A stretch of 64,000 nt of DNA from WHSW01 sp963722175 (GTDB taxonomy: Bacteria > Actinomycetota > Thermoleophilia > Solirubrobacterales > 70-9), in assembly GCA_963722175.1 (NCBI GenBank), contig CAVRKA010000002.1, positions 1-64,000 of the forward strand, given 5' to 3'. Shown here in pieces: positions 18,853 to 27,821 of this stretch. Under the pieces are notes generated by a model that saw nothing but the letters and a program-made list of their open reading frames with translations, had not been told where the DNA came from and searched no databases. The translations under genes and the position numbers were made by a program. How positions within the stretch are numbered: the first letter of the stretch is position 1; each line of letters starts with the position of its first letter.

Positions 18853-19615
18853 GCACCACCCAGATCCGCTTCTTCACGCTCTGGCGGCGCGAGCTCAACC
18901 GGTTCATGAAGATCAAGAAGCAGACGATCGGCGCGCCGCTGCTCGAGACCTTCCTCTACATCTCGGTCTTCGGCGCCGCGCTCGGGACCCGGATCGACAC
19001 CCTGCACGGCTTCAAGTACGTCGTCTTCGTGATCCCCGGCCTGATCATGATGGCCTGGGCGATGAACTCGTTCTCCAACAACGCGTCGTCGATCCTCCAG
19101 CAGAAGTTCCAGGGGGCGATCCAGGACCAGCTCTCCTCGCCGGCCTCGCCGCTCGAGCTGCTGACCGCGTTCAGCCTCGGCGGCTTCACCCGCGGGGCGA
19201 CGGTCTCGGGGATCGCGTTCATCGTCGCCTCGCTGCTCGTGGACCTGCCGGTCGAGCACATCCTCATCCTGCTGCCGGCCCTGTTCCTGGTCGGCTTCTT
19301 CTTCGCCCAGCTCGGGGTGCTGATCGGCGTCAACGCGGAGCAGTTCGACGACGTCGCGATCGCGCAGACGTTCGTGCTCACGCCGCTGATCTTCCTGGGC
19401 GGGGTCTTCTACTCGGCGTCGCTGCTGCCCGAGCCGTGGCAGACGCTGACCCACTTCAACCCCGTCTACTACATGATCAACCTGGTCCGCTACGGCTTCC
19501 TCGGCTACAGCGAGGCGTCGATCGCGCTCTCGATGCTGGCGCTCGCCGGCGCCACCGCGGCGCTGTTCGCTTCAACCTGCGGCTGTTCACTCGCGGCTAC
19601 AAGCTGCGCGCGTAG
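18849..19615 (+). CDS. ABC-2 exporter, membrane subunit, C-terminal frameshift
   Basis: About 255 aa with six predicted spans and the ABC-2 signature region FVLTPLIFLGGVFYSASLLP followed by HFNPVYYMINLVRYGFLG, characteristic of the DrrB/NodJ-type permeases. A one-base shift near 19570 gives the true ending RFNLRLFTRGYKLRA and a TAG at 19613-19615, clear of the convergent GH25 gene; without the correction the frame would run into that gene. It works with the ATPase overlapping upstream as a dimeric exporter. Confidence 0.88.
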
Positions 19616-19634
19616 TAGTCGCCATCGGCCAGGT

Positions 19635-20426
19635 TCAGGGTGAAGCGCCGCCGCTACCCGACTCGTCGTTCACGCTGACGCCATCCCAGCCGAAGCGAAG
19701 CCAGTCGAGGTCGACGTTGCCGTTGATGCCGTCGACCGAGCCTGTGCTCGAGTGCTGCCAGATCCGCCAGCCGCGGCCGGCCCAGTTGGCGGCCGGGACC
19801 TGCGGGGTCGGGACGTCCCAGTTCGCGACCCAGAGCGCGTAGCCGTGGCGGGCGAACCAGGTGGGGTGGCCCAGCCCGTTCCAGCTGGTGACGTTGGTGT
19901 AGATGATCGGCTTGACGTCCAGGCGGCGTCTGACCGAGCGCAGCCAGGTGCGGGTCCACAGGCGCAGCTCGAATGGGCTGAGGTCCGCGAACGGCGTCTC
20001 CATGTCGAGCGCGGGGCGCAGGTCGGTGCCGCCGAGGTCGCCGACGCTGCGCGCGAACAGCCGCGCCTCGGCGCGCGCGTCGGCCTTGACCGGGGTCGGG
20101 CCGTTGCCGCCGACGAAGGCGCGGTGGTACGGGCCGACGCGGATGCCGACGTCCTTCGCCTCCGCGTAGTTCGAGTCGTAATAACGGTCGGCGCCGCACT
20201 CGCTCGGCTTCACCGTGCAGTCCGAGCCCGAGCCGCGGCTCGCCTGCACGAACGCGAACTGGATGCCGTCGAGCGCGACCGCGCCCCAGTCGATCCCGCG
20301 CTGAAAGCGCGAGACGTCGATGCCGGGGACACGGGGGGTTTGTCCAGGCGCCGAGGAGGACGCGGCCGCGGGCGCCGCCGCGAGCAGCGCGGCGACGATG
20401 ACAGCCAGGCAGGCGAATCGTCTCAT
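19635..20426 (-). CDS. Secreted GH25 muramidase (lysozyme)
   Basis: 263 aa with signal peptide MRRFACLAVIVAALLAAAPA. The GH25 fold is recognised from GIDVSRFQRGIDW (catalytic-face Asp), LRPALDMETPFAD (D-x-E catalytic pair), KPIIYTNVTSWNG, YALWVANWDVP and WQHSSTGSVDGINGNVDLDW near the end. It probably cleaves the glycan of peptidoglycan outside the cell, in wall turnover or predation. Stop 20 bp from the end of the convergent permease gene. Length is normal for a single-domain GH25 enzyme. Confidence 0.88.
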   Translation of the reverse strand: MRRFACLAVIVAALLAAAPAAASSSAPGQTPRVPGIDVSRFQRGIDWGAVALDGIQFAFVQASRGSGSDCTVKPSECGADRYYDSNYAEAKDVGIRVGPYHRAFVGGNGPTPVKADARAEARLFARSVGDLGGTDLRPALDMETPFADLSPFELRLWTRTWLRSVRRRLDVKPIIYTNVTSWNGLGHPTWFARHGYALWVANWDVPTPQVPAANWAGRGWRIWQHSSTGSVDGINGNVDLDWLRFGWDGVSVNDESGSGGASP

Positions 20427-20434
20427 CGAGGGTC

Positions 20435-21010
20435 TCAACACCGTTCCGGCGCGACGGCTGCGGCGACCCGCGCCTCGAGCGCGTCGACGCCGGCGTGCGA
20501 GAAGCAGCCGTAGGCGGGGGGCGGGTCGACGGGATCGAGGTGGTCCGAGACCCAGAAGCCGCGCTCGCCGTGCAGGAGCCGGGCGCACAGCGCGGCGTCG
20601 AGCGGCTTGAACGCCGACTCGAACAGCTCGCGCGCCGCGGCGTCGACGTGCTCGCCGACGCGCTCCAGCCGCCGACCGTCCCACTCCTCCCAGAAGCCGC
20701 CCTCGCGCCCGTAGGAGGTGCCGTCGCAGTGCGCGACGAACCCGCAGCCCGCCAGCTCCTTGGCTCGGGCCAGCTCGGCGCGCCGGGCGAGACCCGAGCC
20801 CCGGAACGGCCTGAGGTCGTCGTAGAGGTCGGGGCGCAGCCGCAACGCGAACCGCTTGACCAGGCCCGACGACTTGTAGCCGCGGCGATGCTGGTCGAAG
20901 CGGATCTCGGGGTCGCGGGCGCTCGAGCCGACGTAGACCCACGGGATCCGCGGATCGCGCCGGCGACCCGCGTTCGGCGTCAGCTCGATCACGTAGACGC
21001 GGGAGCTCAC
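20435..21010 (-). CDS. GIY-YIG-like nuclease domain protein
   Basis: 191 aa from the GTG at 21010, which places SSRVYVIELTP at the N-terminus; an upstream start at 21052 is possible. The pattern VYVIEL...WVYVGSSARDPEIRF.QHRRG matches the GIY-YIG core (variant VYV-YVG, conserved Arg and Gln-His). The rest, including CGFVAHCDGTSYGREGGFWE and WVSDHLDPVDPPPAYGC, is unfamiliar. Catalytic Glu could not be assigned with confidence. It lies 8 bp downstream of the lysozyme start on the same strand and may be in one transcript with it. Confidence 0.55.
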   Translation of the reverse strand: MSSRVYVIELTPNAGRRRDPRIPWVYVGSSARDPEIRFDQHRRGYKSSGLVKRFALRLRPDLYDDLRPFRGSGLARRAELARAKELAGCGFVAHCDGTSYGREGGFWEEWDGRRLERVGEHVDAAARELFESAFKPLDAALCARLLHGERGFWVSDHLDPVDPPPAYGCFSHAGVDALEARVAAAVAPERC

Positions 21011-21123
21011 CTCGACGACTTCGACGGCCGCGCCTTCAGGCCTACCACGCACGACGGCACCCGCCGTCCTGGCCGCGCCGTGTAGCTTGGCGCGCCCATC
21101 GCCCCGCGAGGAAAGGATCCGCC

Positions 21124-21423
21124 ATCCACGTCGCCGAGTTCACCCTCCACGCCAAGCCCGGCCACTTCGACCAGGTGGCCGAGATCTACTCGAGGTTCGC
21201 ACGGGATTTCCTCTCCAGCCAGGACGCGCTGGAGAACGTGCTGATCCTCGGCGACGAGGCCGCCGGCACGGTGCGCGGGATCGGCGTCTTCGCCGACGAG
21301 GCCGCTGCCGACGCCGTCAACTCGAACCCCGAGTTCGCCGCCTTCAACGACGAGATCGGCCCGCTGCTGGCGGCCCCGTCCGAGCGGGTCGAGCTGCAGC
21401 TGCTGCACCGCTACGTGAAGTAG
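21124..21423 (+). CDS. Antibiotic-biosynthesis-monooxygenase-like (ABM) small protein, possible ATC start
   Basis: A ferredoxin-like dimeric fold of 99 aa is expected: strand HVAEFTLHAKPGHFDQ, helix AEIYSRFARDFLSS, strand NVLILGDEAAGTVRGIGVF, helix, strand SERVELQLLHRYVK. A complete first strand requires translation from the ATC at 21124, which sits 7 bases after AGGAAAGG; the first standard start (GTG 21175) would delete strand 1. ATC may be a rare start codon or an error for ATG. Such proteins bind or oxidise aromatic compounds. Its 3' end overlaps the convergent hydrolase by 13 bases. Confidence 0.6.
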   Translation: MHVAEFTLHAKPGHFDQVAEIYSRFARDFLSSQDALENVLILGDEAAGTVRGIGVFADEAAADAVNSNPEFAAFNDEIGPLLAAPSERVELQLLHRYVK

Positions 21424-22226
21424 CGGCCCGCCAACACCGGGGCCGCCAGGAAGTCCCGGAGCAGCGGGGCGACGGCGGCGGGCGCCAGGTCGTGGGTCTG
21501 GCCCTCGAGGACGCGGTGCTGGACGTCGGGAAGGACCTCCCACAGGGCCCGCGCGGCCCGGCGCAGCCGCGGATCCGAGCGCTCGCCGTTGATCACCAGG
21601 GTCGGGATCCCGATCGCGGCCAGGCGCTCGGCCGGCAGCGAGTAGTCGCCCATGATCGCGGCGTCGTAGGCGAGCGTCGGCGCAACCCGCACCAGCGCCG
21701 GCCAGATCGGGGATTGCCGCATCGGTGCGACCACCTCCGCCGGCATCCCGACGACCTCGGTGATGAAGCACTCGACCGCGTCACCGGGCCGCTCCGACAC
21801 CGCCAGCGCGGCAAGCCGGCGCCGATGGTCGGCCGGCGGGCGCGGGCCGGCCCGATCGACCATGTACGGCGGCTCGTAGACGGCGAGCCGCTCGATCGCG
21901 AGCCCGGCGGCGGTCCCCTCCAGCGCCAGCGCCCCGCCGGAGGACATCCCGAACACAGACGCCGAGCCGCCGAGCTCGGCGATCAGCGCGGCCAGGTCCT
22001 CGAGCTCGCGCTCGACCGTGTAGGGAGGCGTGTCGCCGCTGTCGCCCCGCCCGCGGCGGTCGTAGCTGCAGACGGTGAAGCCCGGCGCGAGCAGCGCCGC
22101 GAGCTCCGGCGTGCTCCGGTCGATCGCCCGGTGCTGGGTGGCGCCGCCGATGAGGATCAGCGGCGGTCCGGCGCCGATCAGGTCGAAGGCGATCGTCGTG
22201 CCGTCCTGGGAATGAGTCGTGTGCAT
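21411..22226 (-). CDS. Alpha/beta hydrolase
   Basis: 271 aa cytosolic hydrolase. Nucleophile elbow GMSSGG (Ser95), oxyanion region LILIGGATQH, YDRRGRGDSGD after strand 4 as in C-C hydrolases and haloperoxidase-like esterases, then late NGERSDPR and GQTHDLAP giving the probable Asp and His. ATG 22226. Substrate unknown. It overlaps the ABM-like gene tail-to-tail by 13 bases. Confidence 0.85.
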   Translation of the reverse strand: MHTTHSQDGTTIAFDLIGAGPPLILIGGATQHRAIDRSTPELAALLAPGFTVCSYDRRGRGDSGDTPPYTVERELEDLAALIAELGGSASVFGMSSGGALALEGTAAGLAIERLAVYEPPYMVDRAGPRPPADHRRRLAALAVSERPGDAVECFITEVVGMPAEVVAPMRQSPIWPALVRVAPTLAYDAAIMGDYSLPAERLAAIGIPTLVINGERSDPRLRRAARALWEVLPDVQHRVLEGQTHDLAPAAVAPLLRDFLAAPVLAGRYFT

Positions 22227-22299
22227 CGGGGTCCTCGGGTTCGGTTGCCGGTCACCGAGTAAGACCGGTGCGAGCGCCGCGACTCATCGCCGGATTCAG

Positions 22300-22785
22300 C
22301 TAGACCAGGGGGCGGACCACCTGACCCTGGTTGAACCCGAACGCATCGTCCTCGGGCAGGCCCTCCGGCGAGAACCATTCGAACCCGGTCGCCTCGCCCT
22401 GCGCGACGGGATCGCCGCGCAGGTCGACCACGTAGGTCAGCGATACGGCTCGCTGGGCGGGGTCGTACGGACCGTCGCCGGTCTCGGCGTGCTCGAAGAA
22501 CGCGACCCGGTGGGGCCGCTCCCACACGGGTTCATCCCAGTCCACCGCGTCGCCCAGCGTCTCGGCGATGTGACGGCCCACCGCCTCGGCGGGCGACTCG
22601 TCCTTGCGCATTCGGCCGCCGACGAGGTTCCATCCCTCGCGTCCGCCGCGGTCGAGGCGGCGGATCAGCAGGTAGCGGCCATCGCTTCCGCGTCCAAGCA
22701 CGTCGACGCAGAGAATCGGGACCTTGCTCTGGGCGAACCGGAGATCTTCCTCGCTGAGCTCGCCGGGATCTCGTTCGGCGTTCAT
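22300..22785 (-). CDS. NUDIX hydrolase, divergent Nudix box
   Basis: 161 aa. A Nudix fold is indicated by YLLIRRLDRGGREGWNLVGG followed by RMRKDESPAEAVGRHIAETL, which follows Gx5Ex7 but has RHIAET in place of the canonical REUxEE, so metal binding is probably weakened or specialised. The later YVVDLRG and EATGFEWFSPEGLP also fit. TACGAT lies 7 bases upstream of the ATG, with no Shine-Dalgarno, suggesting a leaderless message. Divergent from the repeat protein gene. Confidence 0.7.
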   Translation of the reverse strand: MNAERDPGELSEEDLRFAQSKVPILCVDVLGRGSDGRYLLIRRLDRGGREGWNLVGGRMRKDESPAEAVGRHIAETLGDAVDWDEPVWERPHRVAFFEHAETGDGPYDPAQRAVSLTYVVDLRGDPVAQGEATGFEWFSPEGLPEDDAFGFNQGQVVRPLV

Positions 22786-22836
22786 CGCGGCGATCGTAAC
22801 CGCGAGCCGGAGGTGCGCCCCCCGCCTCGACGTTCC

Positions 22837-22859
22837 GCCGGCAGGCTTGACTTGCCGGC
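22837..22859. promoter_or_regulatory. Inverted repeat around a TTGACT box
   Basis: GCCGGCA (22837-22843) and TGCCGGC (22853-22859) flank GGCTTGACT; TTGACT at 22847-22852 fits a -35 element reading toward the repeat-protein gene at 22934. The hexamer 17 bp later (AGGGTC) is a poor -10 box, so promoter assignment is tentative. The symmetric arms over a -35 suggest a repressor site in the divergent region. Confidence 0.35.
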
Positions 22860-22933
22860 ACGGACTTGAGAGGGTCGCCTGGCTTCGCCGGGACGGCACT
22901 CGGAAGGGCGGTACGAGGCAAGGAGGCACGGAG

Positions 22934-24549
22934 ATGAGCCCCACACGGAAGATCATCGGAACCGTCGCCCTCGCGCTCGCGATGCTCTGCGCCGGGTTGG
23001 CGGGGAGCGCCTCGGCGGCGCTGGTCGGCCTCGAGCGGCTCGGGCCCGCGACCGCCTCCACCTCGTCCGACAAGAGCATCACCGCGACCTGCCCCGCCGG
23101 CAAGCAGCTGGTGGGCGCCGGCGCCGACGTGACGCCCGGCGACGGGCACGTGCTGATCGAGGACATCCGGCCCAGCCCCGATCTGACCAAGCTCACGGTG
23201 AAGGCGGTCGAGGATCAGACCGGGACCACCGCGAACTGGTTCGTGCAGGCGTTCGCGATCTGCGCCCAGGCGCCCCCGGGACTGCAACGTGTCTCGGCGA
23301 CGAGCGCCACCAACTCGTCCACCAAGGGGGTCGCCGTGAGCTGCCCGGCCGGCAAGCGCGTGCTCGGCGTCGGCGGCGACATCAACACCTCCAACGGTCA
23401 GATCCTGCTCGACGACCTGCGCCCCAACGCCACCCTGGCGAACGCGAGCATGAACGCGCGTCGAGGACGAAACCGGTAACTCGGCAAACTGGAGCCTGAC
23501 CGCCTACGCGATCTGCGCGAATCCCGTCGCCGGACTCGAGCGCGTCTCGGACTCACGAGCTGCCGAGCTCGAGCGGGTCCCGGGTGATCCAGGTGAGCTG
23601 CCCCGCCGGCAAGCGGGTCGTCGGCGGTGGCGGCGACATCAACAGCTCTAACGGACAGGTGGTGCTCGACGCGTTCTTCCCGGACGCCGCCCTGACCACG
23701 TATGGCGCCGCCGCGTTCGAGGACGACACCGGCAACGCGGCCGACTGGAGCCTGACCACCTATGCGATCTGTGCCAACAGCGCGCTGCGGAGCGTCGACC
23801 CGAGCGGCGCCGACTCCGAGACCAAGCTCATGAACGCCCCCTGCCCGGCCGACATGCAGCCGACGGGCGCCGGGGGCGACATCACCGGCGGCCTCGGCCA
23901 GGTGGAGCTGAAATGGATCTCGCCGTTCACGAACGTTGGCGGCGGGCGGGGCGTCCAGGCGCTCGGGGTGGAGGACGTTGACGGCACGACCATCAACTGG
24001 TCCATGCGCGCCTACGCGATCTGCGCCACGCCGCTTCCCGGGTACCAGCTGGTCGAGGCCGTCAGCCCGAACGACAACTCCAGCCCGAAATCCGTTACCG
24101 CGACCTGCCCCGCCGGCAAGCGCCTGATCGGAGCCGGCGGACGCGTCGACGCCCCGGGTTCCCACGTGCCGATGCAGCAGTTCACTCCCAACCCGGCCTT
24201 GACGAGCGTCACCGCGACGGGAGTAGAGGACGAGGCCGGGACAAACGCCAACTGGTCGGTGACCGCTCAGGCGCTCTGCGCCACCGCGCCCCCCGGCCTG
24301 CAGCTCGTCTCCGCCACGAGCGAATTCCACTCGGAGGGGGAGGTCAAGGCCGTCAGCGCCAGCTGTCCGGCCGGCAAGAACCTGCTCGGCACCGGGGCCG
24401 GGATACTCGGAGGCGCAGGACAGGTGGCGTTCGACGACGTCCTCCCCAACGCCACCCTGACGCGCGTCCTCGTGACCGGGGTCGAGGACCAGAACGGCTT
24501 CGCCGGCGACTGGGGCGTGACCGCCTACGCGATCTGCGCCAACCCCTGA
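22934..24549 (+). CDS. Secreted protein of six tandem ~85-aa two-cysteine repeats, two frameshifts
   Basis: About 538 aa after joining. AAGGAGG precedes the ATG, and a signal peptide ends GSASA. The rest is six repeats, each with L--V(S)....CPAGK--(V/L)G-G-D(I/V), then (V/L)-LDD--P---L, then VED-TG--ANW-(L/V)-AYAICA. The two cysteines per unit (CPAGK and AICA) probably form one disulfide. Shifts near 23458 and 23550 fall in repeats 2 and 3, and the reading restores both repeats (VEDETGNSANWSLTAYAICA; HELPSSSGSRVIQVSCPAGK). The unit resembles short secreted actinobacterial proteins of unknown function. Likely extracellular binding or wall-associated protein. Confidence 0.75.
23030..24546 (+). 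repeat. Six tandem coding repeats (~255 bp each)
   Basis: In-frame repeat array within the secreted protein. Units begin at LERLG, LQRVS, LERVS, LRSVD, YQLVE and LQLVS. Sequence identity between units is moderate in protein and low in DNA, so the duplication is old and maintained by selection. Repeat 4 is the most diverged: CPADMQ replaces CPAGK. Confidence 0.7.
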
Positions 24550-24689
24550 GCGGCGGCCGGGCGCGGGCCGGCGTCCAGGTCGCCGCGTGGTAGCTCGGCG
24601 CCCACGTTTTCAGGAACTCGAAAAAGCTTGTCTTCGCGTCCCACGATCGCCAGTTTGCGGGTGGACCGGTTCGATCGAAAGGACATCCT

Positions 24690-26489
24690 GTGCGCTCGCT
24701 GACGCGTCTTCCGCTTGCCCTCGGCCTGACTGTGATCGCCGTTGCGGCGGCGTCATGCGGCGGCGACAACTCGAGCACGACGAGCGACGGTGGTGAGTTC
24801 GAGCCCCTGACCGATGCGCCGGCCGACGCCAAGCAGGGCGGCAGCCTGACGGTGATCGCTGCCTCGGATGTCGACTACATCGACCCGGGTGCCACGTACT
24901 ACCAGTTCGGCTACATGGTCACCACAGCCACCCAGTCGCCGCTCGTCGGCTACGCGCCCGCCGATATCGACGCGCAGCCGCTGCTCGCGGCCTCCGAGCC
25001 CGAGGTCTCCGACGACGGCAAGACGATCACCTACACGATCCGCGACGACGTCAAGTTCGGACCGCCGGTCAACCGCACGGTGACCGCCGCCGACGTCAAG
25101 TACGGGATCGAGCGCGCACTCCTGCCCGGCGTGGCCAACGGCTACGCCCAGGCGTACCTGAAGGGGGTGGCCGGCTTCGGCGATGCGCTCGAGCAGGCCC
25201 AGGCCGAACCGACCGCCGGCGCTCCCGACATCAGCGGGATCACCACCCCGGACGACACGACGCTCGAGATCAAGCTCAGCGATACGACGTCGATCGGAGT
25301 GATGGGTGCGCTGTCGCTGCCGGTCTCGGCTCCGGTCCCGGAGGAGTACGCGGCCAAGTACGACGCCGAGAACCCGTCGACCTACGGCGTGCACCAGGTC
25401 TCCAGCGGCCCGTACATGATCGACAACAACGCCGAGGGGGAGCTCACCGGCTACACCCCGAACAAGGAGATCCATCTGGTCCGTAATCCGAACTGGAAGG
25501 CCTCGGACGGGGACTTCCGGCCGGCATACCTCGACGAGATCACCTTCCAGGAGGGCTTCGCCGACACCGTGTCGGCCGGCCAGAAGATCCTGGCCGGCAG
25601 CGCGATGGTCAACGGCGACTTCTCGGCCCCGCCCGGCGTCATCAAGCAGGCGGCCACCTCCGGCGAGCCCGGCCAGCTGACGCTGACGCCGAGCGGCGGC
25701 AATCGCTACATCGTCCTCAACACCCAGGAGCCCCCGTTCGACGACATCAACGTCCGCAAGGCGGTGGTCGCGAACGCCAACCGCACGGACCTGCGCAACA
25801 CCCGCGGCGGCGAGCTGACCGGCCCGGTCGCGACTCACTACATCCCCCCGGAGTTCCCGGGCTTCGAAGCGGCCGGCGGCCTCGAGGGGCCGGACCTCGA
25901 CTACCTGGCAAATCCCGACGGGGACCCCGATCTCGCGGCCGAATACATGCGCAAGGCCGGGTACGAGAGCGGCGCGTGCGAGGGCGCGGACTGTCAGATC
26001 ACCTTGATCGGCGACGACTCGCCGCCCGGGTCGGACACGGCCGAGGTCGTCAAGGGCCAGCTGGAGGAGCTCGGGTTCGACGTCAACCTGCAAAAGGCGA
26101 CCCACGACGTCATGTACACCAAGTTCTGCTGGGTGCCCGAGAACACACCGGACGCCTGCCCGAACTTCGGCTGGCTCAAGGACTTCAACGACGGCCAGTC
26201 GATGTTCGATGCCACCTTCAACGGCGAGAACATCCTGCCGGAGAACAACTCGAACGCGTCGTTGCTCGACGACCCCGACCTCAATCGCGCCATCGACCAG
26301 GCGAAGCTGATCGACGATCCGGCCGAACGCGAGCAGGCGTGGGGCGAGGTCGATCGCCAGGTCATGGCCCTGGCACCGGTGATCCCCTACATCTGGGACA
26401 ACCAGGCGAACATCGCCTCGGCCGACGTCGCCGGCGTCGTCAACAAGTTCAACGCCAACTGGGACGTCACCTTCACCTCGCTGAAGTAG
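24690..26489 (+). CDS. Substrate-binding lipoprotein of a peptide/nickel-type ABC importer (SBP family 5)
   Basis: 599 aa. GTG start with GAAAGGA upstream. Lipoprotein signal: LGLTVIAVAAASC, with Cys at about residue 23, followed by a Gly/Ser/Asp linker. The mature part has the family-5 pattern (GGSLTVIAASDVDYIDPGAT, TYTIRDDVKFGPPVNRTVTA, DVKYGIERALLP, and later QVMALAPVIPYIWDNQAN). It probably delivers oligopeptides or related ligands to a permease. No permease or ATPase genes are next to it, so it is an orphan binding protein in this window. Its 3' end overlaps the convergent ArsR-like gene by 17 bases. Confidence 0.88.
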   Translation: MRSLTRLPLALGLTVIAVAAASCGGDNSSTTSDGGEFEPLTDAPADAKQGGSLTVIAASDVDYIDPGATYYQFGYMVTTATQSPLVGYAPADIDAQPLLAASEPEVSDDGKTITYTIRDDVKFGPPVNRTVTAADVKYGIERALLPGVANGYAQAYLKGVAGFGDALEQAQAEPTAGAPDISGITTPDDTTLEIKLSDTTSIGVMGALSLPVSAPVPEEYAAKYDAENPSTYGVHQVSSGPYMIDNNAEGELTGYTPNKEIHLVRNPNWKASDGDFRPAYLDEITFQEGFADTVSAGQKILAGSAMVNGDFSAPPGVIKQAATSGEPGQLTLTPSGGNRYIVLNTQEPPFDDINVRKAVVANANRTDLRNTRGGELTGPVATHYIPPEFPGFEAAGGLEGPDLDYLANPDGDPDLAAEYMRKAGYESGACEGADCQITLIGDDSPPGSDTAEVVKGQLEELGFDVNLQKATHDVMYTKFCWVPENTPDACPNFGWLKDFNDGQSMFDATFNGENILPENNSNASLLDDPDLNRAIDQAKLIDDPAEREQAWGEVDRQVMALAPVIPYIWDNQANIASADVAGVVNKFNANWDVTFTSLK

Positions 26490-26751
26490 CGATCGCCAGC
26501 GTCCCCTCGTCGTAGAGGCCGACGAGTTGCGTGCCGCGGGGTGTGCGGTAGACGAGCACACAGCGACCGCATCGCTGGCGTCGCACCATCCCGGCCGCCT
26601 GCAGGGCGTCGACGTGGTGGGTCGCTGCGCTCGGGACGGCGATCAGCGTCTCCGCCAGCTCACCGATCGTGCGCGGCTTGTCGAGTGCCAGCAACAGTCG
26701 CGCCCGCTGCCGGCCGACCAGCGCCTCGAGGTGCCTTGCCTCCCCAACCAT
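26473..26751 (-). CDS. ArsR-like winged-helix regulator
   Basis: 92 aa from the ATG at 26751 (MVGEARHLEALVGRQRARLL); a longer GTG form to 26793 is possible. Helix-turn-helix ALDKPRTIGELAETLIAVPS followed by HHVDALQAAGMVRRQRCGRC and a wing (VLVYRTPRG). Two close Cys (RCGRC) might sense metal or redox state, although the standard ArsR metal box is absent. Overlap with the substrate-binding gene tail-to-tail means their transcripts are antisense for 17 bases at least. Confidence 0.65.
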   Translation of the reverse strand: MVGEARHLEALVGRQRARLLLALDKPRTIGELAETLIAVPSAATHHVDALQAAGMVRRQRCGRCVLVYRTPRGTQLVGLYDEGTLAIATSAR

Positions 26752-26838
26752 CGTTCCTGAGGAATTGACGCACGCTCGCGTTAGAGCAGGCACAGAACGC
26801 AGTACGAGTCCGGTAAGAGGGCGTTGCGCCGGACCCGG

Positions 26839-27543
26839 CTACGCGTGACGCAGGATGTAGCCGACCCCGCGCACGGTGTGGATCAGCCGCGGCTCTCCGC
26901 CGGCCTCGGTCTTTCGCCGCAGGTAGCCGACGTAGACATCGAGCGCCTTCGACCGGGGGCCGAAGTCGTAGTGCCAGACGCGATCGAAGATCAGCTTCCG
27001 CGACAGCACGCGCTCCGGGTTCTCGAGAAAGAACTGCAGCAGCCGATGCTCGGTGCGCGTCAGCTCGAGCCGGCGCTGACCGCGGGTCACCTGAAAGCTG
27101 GCGGGGTCGAGGGTCAGATCGGCGAAGGTGAGCGGCTCGGCCGACACCGCCCCGGCGGCCCGCCGCAGCAGAGCGCGAACCCGCGCCAGCAACTCCTCGA
27201 GCGCGAACGGCTTGGCCAGGTAGTCATCAGCCCCGGCTTCGAGGCCCTCGACCCGGTCGGCGACGCCGTCGCGCGCGGTGAGGACGAGGACGGGGGTCCG
27301 ATCGCCCCGGGCGCGCAACCTCCGGCAGACCTCGATCCCATCGACGCCCGGCATCAGCAGGTCGAGCACGATCAGGTCGGGGCTGAGCGTGTCAGCGCGA
27401 TACAGCCCCTCGCACCCGTCGGAGGCGAGCGCGACCTCGAACCCGCCGAATTCGAGCGCGCGCTTCAGAGCGATCCGCATCGGTGGCTCGTCGTCGACCA
27501 CCAGCAGCTGCCGGCCCTCGAGCGGTGTCGAATTTGAAGCCAC
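26839..27543 (-). CDS. OmpR/PhoB-family response regulator (orphan)
   Basis: 234 aa from the GTG at 27543. Receiver domain: LLVVDDEPP (acidic pocket), LIVLDLLMPGVDG (phosphoacceptor Asp at about residue 58), VLTARD and LAKPFALEEL (Lys). C-terminal winged helix: LELTRTEHRLLQFFLENPER, VLSRKLIFDRVWHYDF, SKALDVYVGYLRRKTEAG, HTVRGVGYILR. These are all the residues of an active PhoB-like regulator. No histidine kinase lies on either side, so its kinase is elsewhere. Confidence 0.92.
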   Translation of the reverse strand: MASNSTPLEGRQLLVVDDEPPMRIALKRALEFGGFEVALASDGCEGLYRADTLSPDLIVLDLLMPGVDGIEVCRRLRARGDRTPVLVLTARDGVADRVEGLEAGADDYLAKPFALEELLARVRALLRRAAGAVSAEPLTFADLTLDPASFQVTRGQRRLELTRTEHRLLQFFLENPERVLSRKLIFDRVWHYDFGPRSKALDVYVGYLRRKTEAGGEPRLIHTVRGVGYILRHA

Positions 27544-27821
27544 CGGTCCGCCATTGTGCACTGGCGCGGTAAGACCGAAGTGAGGGCCGGGATCTTGCGC
27601 CGCGCCAGGTGGGCGTGGATCGTCTGCCTCGCAGGCGGTAATCGATCTGTCCTCGGTCGCCCGGACCGCGAGCCGGCCCGTGATCAGCTTCGCCTGCGGT
27701 TCCTGGTGGGGCCTTTCGATGAGACTCTGAGCAGCGCGGCGGCGACGGCTGGCAGCCGAGCGCGCGGGCGAGTCAAAGCGATTAGTTTCCGTCGCGGCGG
27801 CGGTCTTACTCACCGAAAGCG

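Noticed and set aside
22219..22869. Open frame across the NUDIX gene on the plus strand
   Set aside because: Antisense to the NUDIX hydrolase and its upstream region; no conserved motifs.
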